Assembly: GCA_036873135.1 (NCBI GenBank)
Contig: JAPTYO010000002.1
Coordinates: forward strand, 43,887,452-43,951,451
Length of the DNA: 64,000 nucleotides
Reading direction: 5' to 3'
Source: Clarkia xantiana subsp. parviflora
Taxonomy: Eukaryota; Streptophyta; Magnoliopsida; Myrtales; Onagraceae
This document shows positions 21,300-33,000 of this stretch, in pieces. The notes below the pieces were generated by a model. It was given only the letters and a program-made list of their open reading frames with translations, was not told the origin of the DNA and made no database searches. Position numbers and translations under genes: made by a program. How positions within the stretch are numbered: position 1 is the stretch's first letter; every line of letters starts with the position of its first letter.

Positions 21300-22140
21300 A
21301 AAAAACTCATTTTTCTCTAGGGTCACAGCCGCCCTTTAATCGGCTATAGAAAAATAATTAGAGCGTTCATCTTGTGAGAGCAGTGAAGCAATAAAAGGGT
21401 CACAGTTCTTCCTAAATCAACTACAAATAAAAGGGTTACAGTCATCCCTAAAATGAACATAAAGAAAGGGCCATGGCCACCCTTCAAATGGCTATAGATA
21501 AAGAGCGCTCCCGCAACATCAAAAGCGGAGAATAAGTGAAAGGGCCACAACCACCCTCCCAATGGCTACAGATAAAAGAGTGACCCCGCGAATCCTGTGA
21601 GGGCGGGAAAATAAAAAAGGGCCACAGTCGTCCCTAAAATGACTACAAAATAAAGGGCCACAGCCACCCTTCAAATGGCTACAGATATAGAGCACTCTCG
21701 CAACATTGAAGCCGGCAAATGAGTGAAAGGGCCACAGCCACCCCTAAAATGGCTACCTACAAAGAGTGTTCCCCGAATCGTGAGAGGATGGGAGATTGTT
21801 GAAAGGGCCATAGCCACCCTCAAAATGGCTACATATGAAGAGTATTCTCGTGAATCTTGTGAGGCCGGGAAATAATTTGAAAGGGCCACAGCCACCCTTA
21901 AAACGGCTACAAATCAAAAGAGCTCTCCCGGAACATCGACGACGGGAAATAAATGAAAGGGCCACAACCACCCTCCAAATGGTTACAAATCAAAAGAGCT
22001 CCCACGACATTGAAGACGGTGAGGAAAGGGTCACAACCACCCTCCAAACAGCTACAAATACTCTCGCATCGACACGGGAAATAAAGCACGGATCACAACC
22101 ACCGTTTAATCGGCTACCAAATAAAGAGTGCTTCCACAAG
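21300..22140 (+). repeat. ~76-bp tandem array (OgreG 3' UTR, array 1)
   Basis: About eleven units share GGGCCACAGCCACCCT...AATGGCTAC...AGAG. Starts near 21469, 21542, 21618, 21654, 21729, 21806, 21882, 21959, 22028 and 22090 give a spacing mostly of 69-77 bp. Later units are more diverged. Confidence 0.85.
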
Positions 22141-22389
22141 GTTGAAAACCCGAAAGGCAAATTCTGAAATTGAAATCATGGAAAAAGGAGAGAAAATAAA
22201 ATCCCTATGGAATGAAAACCCCAAGGGGAAATCCATGCAAAATTAGGGATACTGAGAGGCACGGTCTAAAATATCTCAAAGTCGACCGTGGCAAAAAGAG
22301 AGAATATGGGAGATATAAAAAAAAAATCCCGCTAAGTTGTTGCGCCTTGCACAACTAAGGCAAAAATTAGGGACAAACATTCAAGCCGT

Positions 22390-23270
22390 CAAGCCACTAG
22401 AATCTCTTCACCGACGGACACCACTAGAGGCCCTTCTCAAACGGACGCCACTAGAGGCTCTTTTCCGACGAACGCCACTAGGGGCATTTCTCCGACACAC
22501 ACCACAACAAGCTCTTCTCCAACGGACGCCACTAGAGGCTCTTTTCAAAATACCCGCCACTAGAGGCTTTTCCTTGTCCCACGCCACTGGAGGCATCAAC
22601 GATCAAGATTTTACTTTATTGCACGACACTGGAGGCTTTAATTTTCCGTACGCCACTGGAGGCTCTACTTTCTGCATCGCCAACGGAGGCACTGCCTATA
22701 GGGGCACCGCTGGCCGAGGCTTTACTTTCTGCATCACCACTGGAGGCTTTACTTTCTGCAACGCCAACGGAGGCATCGCCAACAGAGGCACCGCCGACCG
22801 AGGCTTTAGTTTTCCGCAAGCCACTGGAGGCTTTACTTTCTGCAATGCCAACGGAGGCACCGCCAACAGGGGCACCGCCAACAAGGGCACCTACGACCGA
22901 GGCTTTACTTTTCCACACGCCACTGGAGGCTTTACTTTCTGCACCGCCAACGGAGGCACCGCCAACAGGGGCACCGCCGACCAAGGCTTTACTTTTCTGC
23001 ACGCCTTTGGAGGTTTTACTTTCTGCACCGCCAACGGAGGCACCGCCAACAGGGGCACCGCCGACCGAGGCTTTACTTTTCCGCACGCCACTGGAGGCTT
23101 TACTTTATGCGCGACCAACGGAGGCACCGCCAACAGGGGCACCGCCGACAAAGGCTCTACTTTCTACATTACCAACGGAGGCACCGCCAACAGGGGCACC
23201 GCCGACTGAGGCTTTACTTTTCCGCACTACCAATGGAAGCACCGCCAACAGGGGCCTTGCCGACATAGGT
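22390..23270 (+). repeat. 84-bp higher-order tandem array (OgreG 3' UTR, array 2)
   Basis: First part: ~30-bp units with GCCACTAGAGGCTCTT. From about 22720 a higher-order unit of 84 bp appears (for example 22911, 22995, 23079), made of GGCACCGCCAACAGGGGCAC and CCACTGGAGGCTTTACTTT subunits. Since 84 is divisible by three, long frames are open on both strands (one of 290 codons, 22337-23209). I read these as repeat by-products. Confidence 0.85.
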
Positions 23271-23373
23271 TTTTTTTTATCGTTTCCGCACCAGTCAAAA
23301 TAAGCATATGAGCCACATTGATGTCTTCAAAATAGAAGAAGTCAAAATCGGCGTTTTCTATGGTGGCATGCCC

Positions 23374-23387
23374 AAAGAGGGGCAAAC
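23374..23387 (+). other. OgreG polypurine tract
   Basis: AAAGAGGGGCAAAC directly before the LTR start TGTAAACACTAG. Confidence 0.7.
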
Positions 23388-25183
23388 TGTAAACACTAGA
23401 TTTTGACCCGGACGTAACATCATTATATGTGACGCGTCATTTTCAGATATGTCACGTTACGAAGTGTTCAAAATGCTCACGTGCATATTAGCGTAAATAA
23501 ATATTTTAAAATATCTCGGATATATTTTAAATATCTCGGATATATTCGAAATATATAAAAATATATATTTATCTGTAGTTATTTATCTGTAAGATAATTA
23601 TCTATATGTATTTATCTCCTATTATTTAGGGATAATTATTTGTAGATATTTATCCGTAGGAATTTATCTGTCAATTATTTTATTGTTTTAAGATTTAGTA
23701 GATCTTATCTGTAATCTAGGCTAGGTTTTTACTATAAATAGGCGTCCAGTTTTACATTGTAAACACAGAGAAAAATACCACAATATCAATAATACATTGT
23801 TTCATCGGGATCCGTGCGAAATTTGTCTTCTTCTTAAATATTTTTTGTTCCTTTTCTCTCTCCTCTCCCTCTCCTCTCTCTCACCCTCACCAATTCTCTC
23901 GCCATGGCTGCAGCCCGACCACCGCCGTACTGCTGCCCTCTGACCAGACTACCGTCGTGTCCGTCCGTCATCGCCGGTGATCTCCTCGCCTTACTTTGCT
24001 CCACCTCGTCGCACCCTGCCGTGACCACGCCGTCCACCTCTGCTATTCTAGTTGGGACCGGCTGCTGCTCATCGCCTGAATGGTACCGCTGCTCGGACCA
24101 TCCCTTTTACTATAAATAGGCGTCCAGTTTTACATTGTAAACACAGAGAAAAATACCACAATATCAATAATACATTGTTTCATCGGGATCCATGCGAAAT
24201 TTGTCTTCTTCTTAAATATTTTTTGTTCCTTTTCTCTCTCCTCTCCCTCTCCTCTCTCTCACCCTCACCAATTCTCTCGCCATGGCTGCAGCCCGACCAC
24301 CGCCGTACTGCTGCCCTCTGACCAGACTACCGTCGTGTCCGTCCGTCATCGCCGGTGATCTCCTCGCCTTACTTTGCTCCACCTCGTCGCACCCTGCCGT
24401 GACCACGCCGTCCACCTCTGCTATTCTAGTTGGGACCGGCTGCTGCTCATCGCCTGAACAGTACCGCTGCTCGGACCATCCCTTCCTCGTCGACCCCCAC
24501 ACCCCCCCCCCCGCCGATCGCTGCTGTCTGTTGCATGTCGTCCCGATGCATCCTCCCTCTGTCCAGGTAAGTCTGTACATCCCGTTTCTTTTCTTTTTTC
24601 ATTTTTTTATTATTTTTTTAGATTTATTTATTTATTACTATTCTATTTTCTGTTATTTTTTATTTTATTGAATTATGCTATTTAAATATAATTAGTTAAA
24701 TATTATTGAGTATAATATTTAACTGTTCAAATAATTATGTATGTATGAATAATATATCACTTATGTATGTATTTAGTATGTTAGGTAATTTTTTGGGATC
24801 TCGTTTTAATTATGAGTTATAGGTTATAATTAGGTTTTTTTTTTTAGAATTAGGTTAACAATTGGTAATCCTTGCAAATGATAAATTTAATTAAATCTTG
24901 ACTTCATTAGATTAATCTAATATAACATGTATAAAAAAAATAAACTTGGTAATTAAGTGAATAGAGTACCGAAAGGACGTAATTAGAATTTATATTTTTA
25001 ATTCGTAGTAGAACCCCCGAACTTCAATTTCTAATCGTAGACTGATTTCATATCTAGGGGTTTACTTCGTTATTCGTTTAGATAATTTAGGTTTCTAGTT
25101 AGCCTTAATTAACTAGTGGCGACTCTTTCAAAATCCGCATTTTCAAAACGTATATCCGCCTTGGGTTAGATTTAGGTTTGACA
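23388..25183 (+). mobile_element. OgreG LTR (1796 bp)
   Basis: Begins TGTAAACACTAG after a polypurine tract and ends GGTTTGACA before a tRNA-Arg type primer site, so both sides look internal. TATA boxes (ACTATAAATAGG) stand at 23731 and 24109 because a 378-bp segment is duplicated. The 3' part (24590-25180) is AT-rich. The length fits Ogre-type LTRs. It is flanked by a 3' UTR on one side and a 5' leader on the other. Confidence 0.75.
23727..24482 (+). repeat. 378-bp direct duplication inside the OgreG LTR
   Basis: Unit 1 is 23727-24104 and unit 2 is 24105-24482. By eye they differ at three positions (G/A in GGATCCRTGCG, and two bases in the GAATGG/GAACAG segment). Each unit contains a TATA box and the CT-rich leader, so the LTR has two potential promoters. 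Confidence 0.9.
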
Positions 25184-25186
25184 ATT

Positions 25187-25204
25187 TGGCGACTCTGCTG
25201 GGGA
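25187..25204 (+). other. OgreG primer-binding site, tRNA-Arg type
   Basis: TGGCGACTCTGCTGGGGA differs at one base from the complement of the plant tRNA-Arg(ACG) 3' end as I remember it (TGGCGACTCCGCTGGGGA). tRNA-Arg priming is known for Ogre elements. Confidence 0.7.
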
Positions 25205-25473
25205 CGCGTCAAGCCACGATGTCTCCAAGAAATGCTTAAGTGCATATTAGGAAATTATTATAAATATATTTTAAAATATTTTGAATACATTGAATATATA
25301 CGCATGATGCTAAAAAAATCGAGCAACAAAAGGTCCAAACGAAAATCTGGTGGGTCACAGCACCGTTGATAAAGTGTGTCTAAGATACGTCTCGTTTGCC
25401 ATGTACATAAAGCTTTAAAAGGTTTTATTCAGACACAGATCAACAGATGTGATTCACTCGTGAATTTTTACAA

Positions 25474-25478
25474 GTGTG
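25474..25478. repeat. Target-site duplication, left copy (TatB)
   Basis: GTGTG immediately left of the LTR end; the same five bases stand at 36386-36390. Confidence 0.9.
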
Positions 25479-26185
25479 TGTTGGATCACGATGGAACTCT
25501 GGTACGGTCTTGACGGCGATCTGAGCTCCTTCGCTCCACGTAATCCTGCAAGAGGGGATAGACCAGGCGGTGACCCAGAATCCCTCTCCGATGCTTAAAT
25601 GAGTATCTCGTATGAACTGGTAAGCAAAAGTCTCAGTATGTAATCATATGTGATCTGAGGTAACCTCTGCCCTTTTATAGGCGAAGAGGTACCTCAGTTA
25701 CCTGGTGAACCGTTGGGGTGGTTAGCCCATATTCCGCTTATCTCGGCCACGATCCCGCCTATCCCGGGCATGATCTCGCCTATCTCGTCCACGCTCCGCG
25801 TATCTCGGCCACGATCACGCCTATCTAGGCCATGATCTCGCTTATCTCGGCCACGCTCCGCGTATCTCGGCCTCAACCTCTGATAGCAAGTCTCGACTAA
25901 TATCGGGGACTCCAGAGTTATCTTGTGTAACCGCTCGGGGCCCCTCGTCATCGTGACAGGGCCAATCATTCTTAGGGATTCATCATCGGGACCTACTTAA
26001 AGGCATCTCATCGGGAGCGCCTAGCTCGCCTATCGGGACCGACTCTGTCGGGACCTTTCATCATCGGGACTCCCTCTGTCGGGACTCTTCGCCTTGGCCT
26101 TCTTGACCTCCTTTTTAGGGCCCAGTGGGCCTGTTCACCGTTCCCTCGCCGTTAAAGGGCCTAACGGCCATAGCGAAACCCATCA
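25479..26185 (-). mobile_element. TatB 3' LTR (707 bp)
   Basis: On the minus strand TGATGGGTTTCGC ... GATCCAACA. It contains the ~21-bp U3 repeats (25736-25873 in window coordinates). The TATA box sits in an inverted repeat at 25655-25697. Confidence 0.92.
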
Positions 26186-26199
26186 TTTGCCCCCAAGAC
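26186..26199 (-). other. TatB polypurine tract
   Basis: Minus strand GTCTTGGGGGCAAA directly before the LTR start. Confidence 0.8.
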
Positions 26200-26564
26200 A
26201 TGAGGGACTTTCAGTTCGTCGTGTCTTTCAACTCCCGACCTCCCGACATCGGAGTCGGGGACCTTTCCCTTGATAAAATCACTTGATACGGATCTTCTTG
26301 TCCACGTTCCTCGATACCTCAAGGATAGTCACCAAATCCGAGAAGACTCCTCAGTTCCCCAGTCATTAAATGCAGCAGATAACGAAGCGACGTCTTTGGC
26401 AACCGTGCCTGATTTTTCGCGCCTGCTTTTTCTGAAAAAGTGCTTTTCAGGCCGTTTCGTCATTACGCCCGTTGCCATTCTGCACGTTTCATCTCAATGG
26501 TTCAGATTAAAACGCTTCGACTTCGACGATTCAGATCAGAATGTCCTTTCACTTGTCCTCTTCT

Positions 26565-26586
26565 CCTATAAAACCCTAACCCTAGG
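26565..26586 (+). promoter_or_regulatory. TATA box with telomere-like motif upstream of TatB aORF
   Basis: CCTATAAAACCCTAACCCTAGG in total, 160 bp before the ATG. AAACCCTAACCCTA is nearly two plant telomere repeats. TatA has the same arrangement. Confidence 0.55.
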
Positions 26587-26745
26587 CACTGTTTCCCCTT
26601 TACTGTTTCCAAAATTCCAAAAGCTCTCTGCAATTCTGAGAACTCAAGCTCTGCGATTTCGAAGACTAAAGTGCTTCTCCGGCCACCCCTTCTCCGAACA
26701 ACTTTTCCGGAAACATCAAGTTCATCCTTCCTACTTCGAATCATC

Positions 26746-29454
26746 ATGTCTGGTAAGGATTTCTTCCCTGTTGCTTGTACATCTTTTCCTTCATCTTTGC
26801 TTAATTTGTTCGTAATTTTTCGAAAAACCCAATGTGCCTTTCCTTGCCGTGGCTGATTTTCAGACAGTGGATCTAGTTCCGAGGGGAGAAAGCCTTTTAA
26901 TTTCGACTATGCACCCAACGACATCTCCAGCACTGCCTACGAGGCCGCTCTCCGCGAGGGCTGCATCACTTCTACCTGGGAACCTCGTTTCCCATATCCC
27001 TGGCCTCGTCTCCCGAGTAACCTTGAGGTTACCCGTCCCCGGAAAGGGGAGGTATTTGTCTCTACGGGGCAAATATCGGCGGGGATTCGATTCCCCTTCT
27101 GCGGCACCCTGGTCGAGATGTGCCGACACTACAAGACACATCCAACCACTTTCTCTCCCCACGCCATCCGCTTATGGAACGTCTTCCAGGTCCTCTGCTT
27201 CCGACATAAGTGGGTTTACAGCCTCCAGCTCTTCAAAACCTTCTACGGGATGAAGTGCAACGAGGCGGGGGTCTGTGCCTTCTACCCCAGGATGCCCAAG
27301 TGGAAGAAGACGCAACTCGCGTTGTGCAGCTGGACCAATGACACCTGGAAGGTTGTCAAGGGTCTGGGACTCCTGATCGACACGGGTCTGTGTGGAAAAG
27401 GAGCTACTTCTTCATCCAGAATTCTTCGATCCCGTGGCCCCGATGGGAGGTGGAAGCGGACTCTCCTCCCGCTTACAACACCTACTCTGATGATGACTTC
27501 CAGACCCTTCACCTTATCCAGCTTTACCGATGGGGGGAGTCCTATACTCCCCTCGATGCCAATTCTCTGACGGAGCGGGACCTGGTGAATGCCGGGATCC
27601 GACTCCTCGACATAGTCTCCGGCGGTCAACTCTTCGACGGCCCCTCAAATAGGGTTCCTTGGGTAGAGTTTCTAATCTCTGTTTCAATTTGTTTGCAGCT
27701 AAGAAGGTATCCGTGCTGACCAATCTGATCCTTAAGCAAGGGGAGACCGACGCTGTCCGCCCCGCGCGGAAGAGGAAATCGGCCAAGAAGGCTGCTGCTC
27801 CGTCGGGATCTCCTTCCGCGGAGAGGACAATGCGGAGCCGCGTGGAGGTGGACAAACTCTTCGATGTCCAGACTGCTGAAGAAGGTAAAAAGCTCCGCCT
27901 AGCTATTAAATCGTACAGGAAGCTAGTTCCTAAGGAGTTGGTACCTTCGACCATGGAGGCCCGCATCGCAGATGTCAAATGTGTCCTCTGGGGGGAAACT
28001 CCTCGTGTCCTGAAGGCGGGCTATTACAACTACCGTGGGAAGGACCAATATGTTTCTCGGCGCATCGTTTGGTGTAAGGGCCCTAACGAACTTCCTGATT
28101 ATGTTTCTGAAGCCTCTCGTCCTCTAGGTGCAGGTTACTCGGGAGCTCCGTCGGGTGCTGGAGCTTCAGCAGGTGCACCACCTTCAGCAGGGGCGCCTCC
28201 TTCAGCGGGGGCAACACTTTTCTCTGCTGGAGAGACCCCGACCGGCGATCAATTTCGTCGGGTGGAGAACCTGGACTCCTCCGAGGAGACTGATGAGGGT
28301 GGCTCCCTGATTCCTCGTCGGAGGGCGGGGCAGCCCCCACTGAAACCAACCTCCAAGGGGTTGCCCCCCTCGCCTTCTTCACAACAGCGACAACCGTCGC
28401 CCATCCATGACTTCACTCCTTCCCCGGCTTGGGGCGAGTCGGAGGCGCGCCCCTCCACGACTCGAGTCGGTCCTTCCCCTCTCCCCCTCGACGGGAGTTT
28501 CTACAAGGCCTTCGACCCCGCACAGAAGGAGGCTCCCTAGACCCCGATCCAAACGCTGCAAGGGGTCCAGCTCCGACGAGGGGACGCATACCCAGAGCTG
28601 GCTCCACATCTGCTAGCAGGCTCAATCCTGCCCAGTCTGAGGTACCCGATTTCCTTGGATCGGAAGGACATCCGTCGGGATGTCCAAGAGATGTCCATCC
28701 GTCGGATAGAGGTAAAACTTCTACTTTCCGCTCCGTCGTCAATAAAACAGGTTGCTCATCTGCTGACACTTCTCTTTCTTCCTTCGTAGGAGATGGAGGA
28801 CATCAACCGCTGCTTCGAGTACATCTTCGCCTTCGAGGAAGCCCTGGAGCAGGAGCGGACAAAGGGGGCTCTCGCGGTCATAGCCAAGCTTGAGGAGGAT
28901 CTCGCGGCCTCCGAGTCTTCGCGGGGAAAACTGGCCAAATAGCAGGCCATCGTCGACCGAAAGACTCAGGACCTCCAAAAGCAGGTTCGCGACTTCGAGG
29001 GGCTCTTGAAGCGGGAGCGGCAAGAGCGGCGGATTGCGGAGGACGAACTTGTCCTTGAAAAGAAGGCTCTAGAGGAGCAAATCGCTGAGGTTCCTGCGCA
29101 GCTGGTCGCGGCTGAGACCAAGGGCCGGGAAGATTATCGGGGGTCCGAGGACTTCCAAGATGATGCAGTGAAGTTGTGCAACGCGGAGGTGGAGAACACC
29201 CTCTTCAACGCAGTCGAGGAACTCCATCTGGAGTATGGCGACGCCATTAACTTCGAGAAGTCTCCGTCTCTCTCTCCCTTCGCGAAGAAATACTTTGCCC
29301 TCTCGGAGGAGAGTGATGAGGGGATCACTCCTACGGAGACTCCAAGTGCTGACGCCCCGATAATCGACCCTCAGCAGCTGAACCTATGGAGCCTTCTGCC
29401 ACAGATCTTGTGGACTCTGCTCCCGCTGATGCCGCCGACAAGGACCAAGCCTAA
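26746..29454 (+). pseudogene. TatB antisense gene (aORF), spliced, Transposase_28-like
   Basis: Exon 1 is ATGTCTG (26746-26752); intron 26753-26863 (111 nt, GTAAGG...TTTTCAG); exon 2 opens DSGSSSEGRKPFNFDY and carries the domain with GEVFV, AGIRFPF, LVEMCRHYKTHP and KTFYGMKCNEAGVC. A possible 41-nt intron follows at 27663-27703. Then come KQGETDAV, a basic stretch, the block PRVLKAGYYNYRGKDQYVSRR, a Ser/Ala/Pro-rich region, and an intron 28712-28789 (78 nt, phase 0). A coiled coil follows with an acidic tail. Breaks: a deletion frameshift near 27390, TAG for Trp after KEAP (about 28537-28540), TAG near 28940, and a late frameshift before the expected DKDQA end. It lies between the integrase and the 3' LTR in opposite orientation. 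Function unknown. Confidence 0.82.
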
Positions 29455-30079
29455 ACGCTTTATCTTTAGAGTCCTTGTATTTTTCCTCATTTTGTAATCC
29501 TCGGGCTTCGAGCCCTCATTAATATCAGACTTTTTAGTTCCGATTTTCCATTGCACTTCTCAAAGCGACTTAACTATGTCACTTAAGGCGGAACCTCGCC
29601 ACTTAAGACATTTCAACACATCACTTAAGACGATTTAACCACTTGCACCACCTAAGGCGACTTAATATCGTGCACCACTTAAGGCGACTTTTCAACACTT
29701 CGAATAAATCCAAGAACAATTGCATCACTTAAGACGACTTAATCTCGTGCACCATTTAAGGCGACTTTTCTCATGCATCACTTAAGACGACTTTTCTCAT
29801 GCATCACTTAAGACGACTTAATCTCGTGCATCACTTAAGACGACTTAATCTCGTGCATCACTTAAGACGACTTAGTCTCGTGCACCACTTAAGGCGACTT
29901 TAAAACACTCAGAATAAATCTAAGAACAATTCTGATCAAAAGCAACCTCTTTATTTATTGATGGCACATAATCTGTTTACATCAAATCAAACGATAAACA
30001 ACTTACACCACTTAAGGCGATTTTACATCGGGCACCACTTAAGGCGACTTTCATCGGGCACCACTTAAGGCGACTTTCA
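29455..30079 (-). repeat. TatB 3' UTR tandem repeats
   Basis: CACCACTTAAGGCGACTT units, the reverse complement of the TatA core. Three regular 26-bp units stand next to the integrase end (30001-30079) and looser ones run to about 29560. A conserved block with AATAAA on the minus strand (29950-29959) interrupts the array, as in TatA. Confidence 0.85.
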
Positions 30080-33000
30080 TCAAGCATGAAATTTCTTCAA
30101 GTGTTCGCCACTGAAAGAATGCTTAAATACTCTGCCATCGAGGTCTTCCAACTTGTACGCATTCGGAGCTGGCATCCCCACGACCTTGTAAGGCCCTTCC
30201 CATTTTGGTGACATCTTGTTGATCCGATCCAAAAGGGTAAACTCGTTGCGACGCCAAACCAGCTCCCCGACGAAGAATTGTCGGGACTTAACTCGCCGAT
30301 TGTAATATCTGGCCGTCGCCAAACGCATTCGAGCCTGGACTTCATCGGCTTCCCGCCTCTTCTCTTCAAGCAAGTCCAAATCCAAACGTATCATTTCATC
30401 ATTTGTCAAAGGCTCGAAATATCTCATTCGATGGGACGCCACAGCTACCTCCACGGGAGCAACAGCCTCCGTGCCATAAACAAGGCCAAACAGAGTCTCC
30501 CCAGTTGATAGTTTGGGTGTCGTTCTAACAGCCCAAATCACGTTTTCCAGTTCATTCAGCCATTTGCCCTTCAAGGCATAGACCCTTTTCTTCAGGCCAT
30601 CCATCACGATTTTGTTGGCTGATTCCACCTGGCCATTAGTCTGAGCATGATGGACTGAGGCTGTCCGATGCTCGATGTTCAACTCCTCCAGATACTCCTT
30701 CACTTGAGCCCCGTTAAACGGTGGACCATTATCGCTGATCACCACCTTAGGAATCCCGTATCTGGATACAATATGAGTCTGAAGAAACTTGACGATCTGG
30801 TTCCCCGTCGTCTTGGCCAACGCCTTAGCTTCTATCCATTTTGAAAAATAATCGATAGCCACAAGCAGATATTTACACTGACCTTGTGCCTGCAGGAGAG
30901 GTCCCACCAAATCGATACCCACTGCGCGAAGGGCCAAGCACTCTTGATGGACGTCAGATTAGCAGCTGGAGCCACGATATTCGGGGCATACCTCTGACAC
31001 GCGTCACAGGATCGGACCAACGCCGTCGCCTCCTTGCTCATCGTAGGCCAGTAATAGCCCAGATTCAACACTTTCCTCATAATGGATCGGGCCCCTTCAT
31101 GACAAGCCGCGACCCCTTCATGCACCTCCCTCAGGATTCGACTTGTGTCAGGCTCAGCCACACATTTCAAGTACGGAGTCGAGAACCAGCCCTTCTTGTA
31201 TAGCTGATTGTCCAGCATCACGTTGTTAACCGCGATCCGACGTATCCTGTCAGCTACCACTTCATTATCGAGGACTGCCCCCGTAGTCAGGTACGCGACT
31301 ATCGGGGTCATCCAACTGGGTTCCTCCTCTGATCCTGCTTCAATAGCACACACCTCCGACGGGTCGGTGGTCGACAAGATCACCTTCTCCAAGAAGTGCA
31401 CCTTCCGATTTTCCTCCAGGGGTGCCCCCAAGGCGAATTTGCTCAAGGCATCCGCTTCCACGTTTTCCTCCCTCGGGATCACCTCGATGTCGAAACTTTT
31501 GAAGCTCTCCTTCAAGACTTGTACCTCACGAAGGTACTTTCTCATCATCGGGCTCTTCGCCTCATATCGTCCTTGGACTTGATTCACAATCAGGCCCGCG
31601 TCACATTTCACCTTTAAGTGAGCAACTCCCGTACCTCTCGCAATTTTCAGGCCTGTGATAAGAGCATCGTACTCAGCTTCGTTGTTCGTGGCTCTGAACG
31701 TTAAAGACAAGGCATATCCAAGCGGCTCACCCCCGCCTGGTGGTATCAATACAAATCCTGCTCCTGATCCGTCTGAACTCGAGGAGCCATCTGTATACAT
31801 CTCCCAACTATTTTCCTCATTTGGCTGTTCTGATTGCTCTGCCACCTCTGGTTGCTCTACTATCGGGACCTCCCTGGTTGCCCCCTCTACAGGGCCCGCT
31901 TCTTCCAGATCGGGGGTTGTAGACTCTGCTATAAAATCGCCAACGCCTGGCCCTTAATAGCCGTTCTCGGAGCAAAGTGTATGCGAAACTCACTAAGCTC
32001 GACTGCCCATTTCACCAATCTCCCCGACGCATCAGGTCGGTTCAAAAAATGCTTCAGAGGCTGATTCGTTAGCACAGTAATCTCATGCGCATGGAAGTAA
32101 GGCCTCAGCTTCCGAGCAGTAATAATCAACGCAAAGAGATACTTCTCAACGGCGGTATAATTCATTTCAGATTTGGCAAACGCCTTGCTTACATAATAGA
32201 CGGGGACTTGATTACCCTCGACAACCTTCACTAACACCGAGCTAATGGCAAATTCAGAAACAGCCAAATATAGATAGAGCGGCTCGCCTGGGATCGGTTT
32301 CGCCAACGGCGGGAGGGTGCGAAGGTGCTGCTTGAGTGCCTGGAACGCCTCTTCACACTTGGCAGTCCACTCAAACTTCTTGTTGGCTCTCAATACTTCA
32401 AAAAACGGCATGGATCGGTCACTTGCCTTAGACAGGAAGCGGTTCATTGCAGCCAGTCGGCCATTCAGCACTTGCACCTCCCGATGATTTGTCGGAGACT
32501 GCATCTCCTCGATCGCCCTCAGCTTCTCGGGGTTCATCTCAATTCCTCTTTGACTCACCATAAAGCCCAGAAAATTCCCCGAGTGAACTCCGAAGGCGCA
32601 CTTGGTCGGGTTCAAGCGAACCTAATGAAGCCTCATCCGCTCAAACGCCGTGGCTAGGTTGTGCACATGATCCTCAGCTTGTCGGGACTTCACCAGCATA
32701 TCGTCCACGTAAGCCTCCATGGTTTTCCCCAGCATATCTCCGAACAGCTTGTTCACCATCCGCTGGTAGGTTGCCCCGGCATTGATCAATCTGAAAGGCA
32801 TGACATCGTAATGATAAATGTCACTGTCGGCATAAAAGGCAGTGTGGGGGGCATCTTCCTTAGCCATCTTGATCTGATTATAGCCCGAGTACGCATCCAT
32901 GAAGCTCAACAACTCATGTCCCGACGTGGCATCCACCAACTGGTCGATTCTCGGGAGCGGGTAACAGTCCTTCGGGCAAGCCTTATACAGATCGCGGAAA

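Noticed and set aside
22337..23209. A 290-codon open frame rich in TGGFTFC and NGGTANRGTA
   Set aside because: It lies wholly in an array of 84-bp units (divisible by three), and open frames exist on both strands there. This is expected from the repeat and needs no gene.
23904..24671. Small Pro/Ser/Cys-rich frames starting MAAARPPPYCC in both units of the OgreG duplication
   Set aside because: They lie in the LTR leader downstream of TATA and differ little because the DNA is duplicated. No evidence of translation or family.
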